Assembly: GCF_014201195.1 (NCBI RefSeq)
Contig: NZ_JACHDS010000001.1
Span: forward strand, 5,518,001 to 5,582,000
Length of the DNA stretch: 64,000 bases
Origin: Nocardiopsis mwathae
GTDB lineage: Bacteria; Actinomycetota; Actinomycetes; Streptosporangiales; Streptosporangiaceae
Reading direction: 5' to 3'
In this document: in pieces, positions 62,838 through 64,000 of the stretch
Position numbering within the stretch: the first letter of the stretch is position 1
Layout: each line of letters starts with the position of its first letter
Program-made: the position numbers and the translations under genes
The notes under the pieces: model-generated
What the model saw: the letters and a program-made list of their open reading frames with translations, nothing else
Told to the model about the DNA's origin: nothing
Database searches by the model: none

Positions 62838-64000
62838 ATGACCACCCTGGACGTGGACAACCACGGCCCCGGCACCGTCTTCGCAGCCGAAAGCCAAGTC
62901 TTCTACAACGGCGACGAGTTCATCGAGATCCGGCCGGTTTCTGCGGATGAATTCCAAGCGTGTGAAGAAACAAGATTCGTTCCGCCAACTGGCGAGTGGG
63001 ATGAAACCGCCCGTAAGCTCAGCGAAAACCGCCTCCTGGTCCTGCTGGGTGATCTCGGCAGCGGACGCCGCACAGCGGCGTTGCAACGGTTGCGTGGCCT
63101 CTGCGAAACGAGCAGGATCTACGAGCTTGAGCCGGTCTGGTCACGTCCTCGGGATCAACTCCTGCCTCCTGTGACGCGAGGAAACGGCTACCTGCTCGAC
63201 ATGAGCGAACCGACCCCGCATCAGCCTCGCAGCGAATTCTGCAAGCAGCTCCTCCACTGGGTGCAGAAGCAGGAAATCTATCTGATCGTCACCACGACGC
63301 CGGAGGTATGGGGGGACGACCGTTGGGCAGCCGGTGCAGAGGGAACTGTGGCACGCCTCGGATCCCCCGACGCCCGATTGCTCGTCGAACGAGAGCTTCG
63401 AGCGATCGGCATGGCCAGCCGTGTGGCAATCCTATCGGACTCTGCTTTCGAACCAATATGGAAATCGAAGCCGAAAGCAGAAGGCGCCTGCCGCCTGGCA
63501 AAGATCATCACCAAGAAGGCACCAGACACCGACCTGCCCACCGACATCGCCAACGAGTATCTCGACTGGCGTGAATGGATCGACAAGCAACTCCCCGACA
63601 ACCTTGACGCCCGGGCACTCCTGTGGTCATGCGCCTTCTGCGACGGTGGGAAGCGCAAGTCCGTCCTACGGATGGCGGAGAATCTGCGCCGCAAGTTGGG
63701 TCAGAAGCGCACCGCCGCGGACATCCTGAGCGATCGTCCTGCCTCTAAGCGACTGGAAGATGCAAAGATCGAACGCTCTGAAGACGTCGTCAGGCTGGCC
63801 CCCAAGCAACACGGACTTCCGGCAGCGGTGCGTCGGCACCTATGGGACGAGTATGAGGACCAGGTGGAGGTCCTCAAAGACTGGATCGTGACTCAGGTCG
63901 CCAGTCTTCCCTTCGATGACGCTGAGCGAGTCGTCGACGCTGTGCTCAGCCTGGTGATTGAGTACCGGGACGATGACCTGCTCAAGAAGCTGCGCGACGC
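62838..64000 (+). CDS. P-loop (STAND-like) NTPase, truncated by the window end
   Basis: The frame is open from ATG 62838 to the last base, at least 387 residues. Residues 8-25 (NHGPGTVFAAESQVFYNG) repeat the C-terminal motif of the upstream nuclease. A P-loop-like strand and loop follow, LLVLLGDLGSGRRT (G71 to T79), in which the Walker A lysine is replaced by arginine. A Walker B-like strand is GYLLDMSE (D121), then YLIVTTTPEVW. The distal part is helical (LDARALLWSCAFCDGG, about 255) as in STAND or AP-ATPase winged regions. It begins 34 nt after the nuclease gene, so the two form an operon; probably sensor plus effector (inference). Confidence 0.6.
   Translation, partial: MTTLDVDNHGPGTVFAAESQVFYNGDEFIEIRPVSADEFQACEETRFVPPTGEWDETARKLSENRLLVLLGDLGSGRRTAALQRLRGLCETSRIYELEPVWSRPRDQLLPPVTRGNGYLLDMSEPTPHQPRSEFCKQLLHWVQKQEIYLIVTTTPEVWGDDRWAAGAEGTVARLGSPDARLLVERELRAIGMASRVAILSDSAFEPIWKSKPKAEGACRLAKIITKKAPDTDLPTDIANEYLDWREWIDKQLPDNLDARALLWSCAFCDGGKRKSVLRMAENLRRKLGQKRTAADILSDRPASKRLEDAKIERSEDVVRLAPKQHGLPAAVRRHLWDEYEDQVEVLKDWIVTQVASLPFDDAERVVDAVLSLVIEYRDDDLLKKLRD

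Overview
The window is about 72% G+C, uses many GTG and some TTG starts, and carries families typical of filamentous actinomycetes: F420-type deazaflavin reductases, a snapalysin protease, Scr1/DUF5753-type HTH regulators and a PknG-GlnX-GlnH module. A Nocardiopsis- or Streptomyces-like actinobacterium fits; the genus is not fixed by what can be read here. I see no tRNA, rRNA, CRISPR array or intact transposase.

Layout. 0.1-1.5 kb: a divergent HTH/TPR regulator. 1.7-9.3 kb: a terpenoid locus. Three MEP-pathway genes (ispH, dxs, ispG, coupled by 4-nt overlaps) run into two different type I terpene cyclases and a polyprenyl diphosphate synthase, so precursor supply, chain elongation and cyclisation lie together. 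9.9-18 kb: redox and transport genes (MFS exporter, FAD/NAD(P) protein, carboxymuconolactone decarboxylase-like protein, flavin-binding protein, pentapeptide protein, a deazaflavin reductase-hemerythrin fusion, a DHFR-like reductase). 18.3-26.7 kb: a signalling operon with PknG kinase, PP2C phosphatase, VWA protein, FHA protein, a GlnX-like four-helix membrane protein and a GlnH-like lipoprotein. Kinase, phosphatase and FHA protein each begin with zinc-ribbon modules.

26.8-52.5 kb is a mosaic of short units: HAD hydrolase, a MITE-like foldback element, a small membrane protein behind a perfect CRP-type palindrome, an aldo/keto reductase with a TetR partner, a zinc-ribbon/SPFH membrane pair, a ubiquitin-like MoaD protein with a BNR-repeat protein, snapalysin, a DUF4429-SHOCT protein, a cysteine-synthase-like enzyme with an MFS exporter, an OmpA-domain lipoprotein, an epoxide hydrolase, a LuxE/LuxC-like carboxylate-reducing pair under a TetR, a small membrane gene interrupted by an in-frame TAG (its intact paralogue lies 7 kb away), a TVP38-family membrane protein and an acidic lipoprotein.

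52.6-64 kb is a defence island. A complete four-gene Wadjet (JetABCD) anti-plasmid system of the DUF2397/DUF2398/SbcC-like/DUF2399 kind is followed, after a drop in G+C, by a restriction-endonuclease-fold protein and a P-loop NTPase that runs off the window end. The C-terminus of the nuclease and the N-terminus of the NTPase share one 15-residue motif with identical spacing. This pair is the best candidate for an undescribed system.

Four long hairpin-forming palindromes, in two related sequence types, are dispersed over the window, three between convergent genes and one between jetB and jetC.
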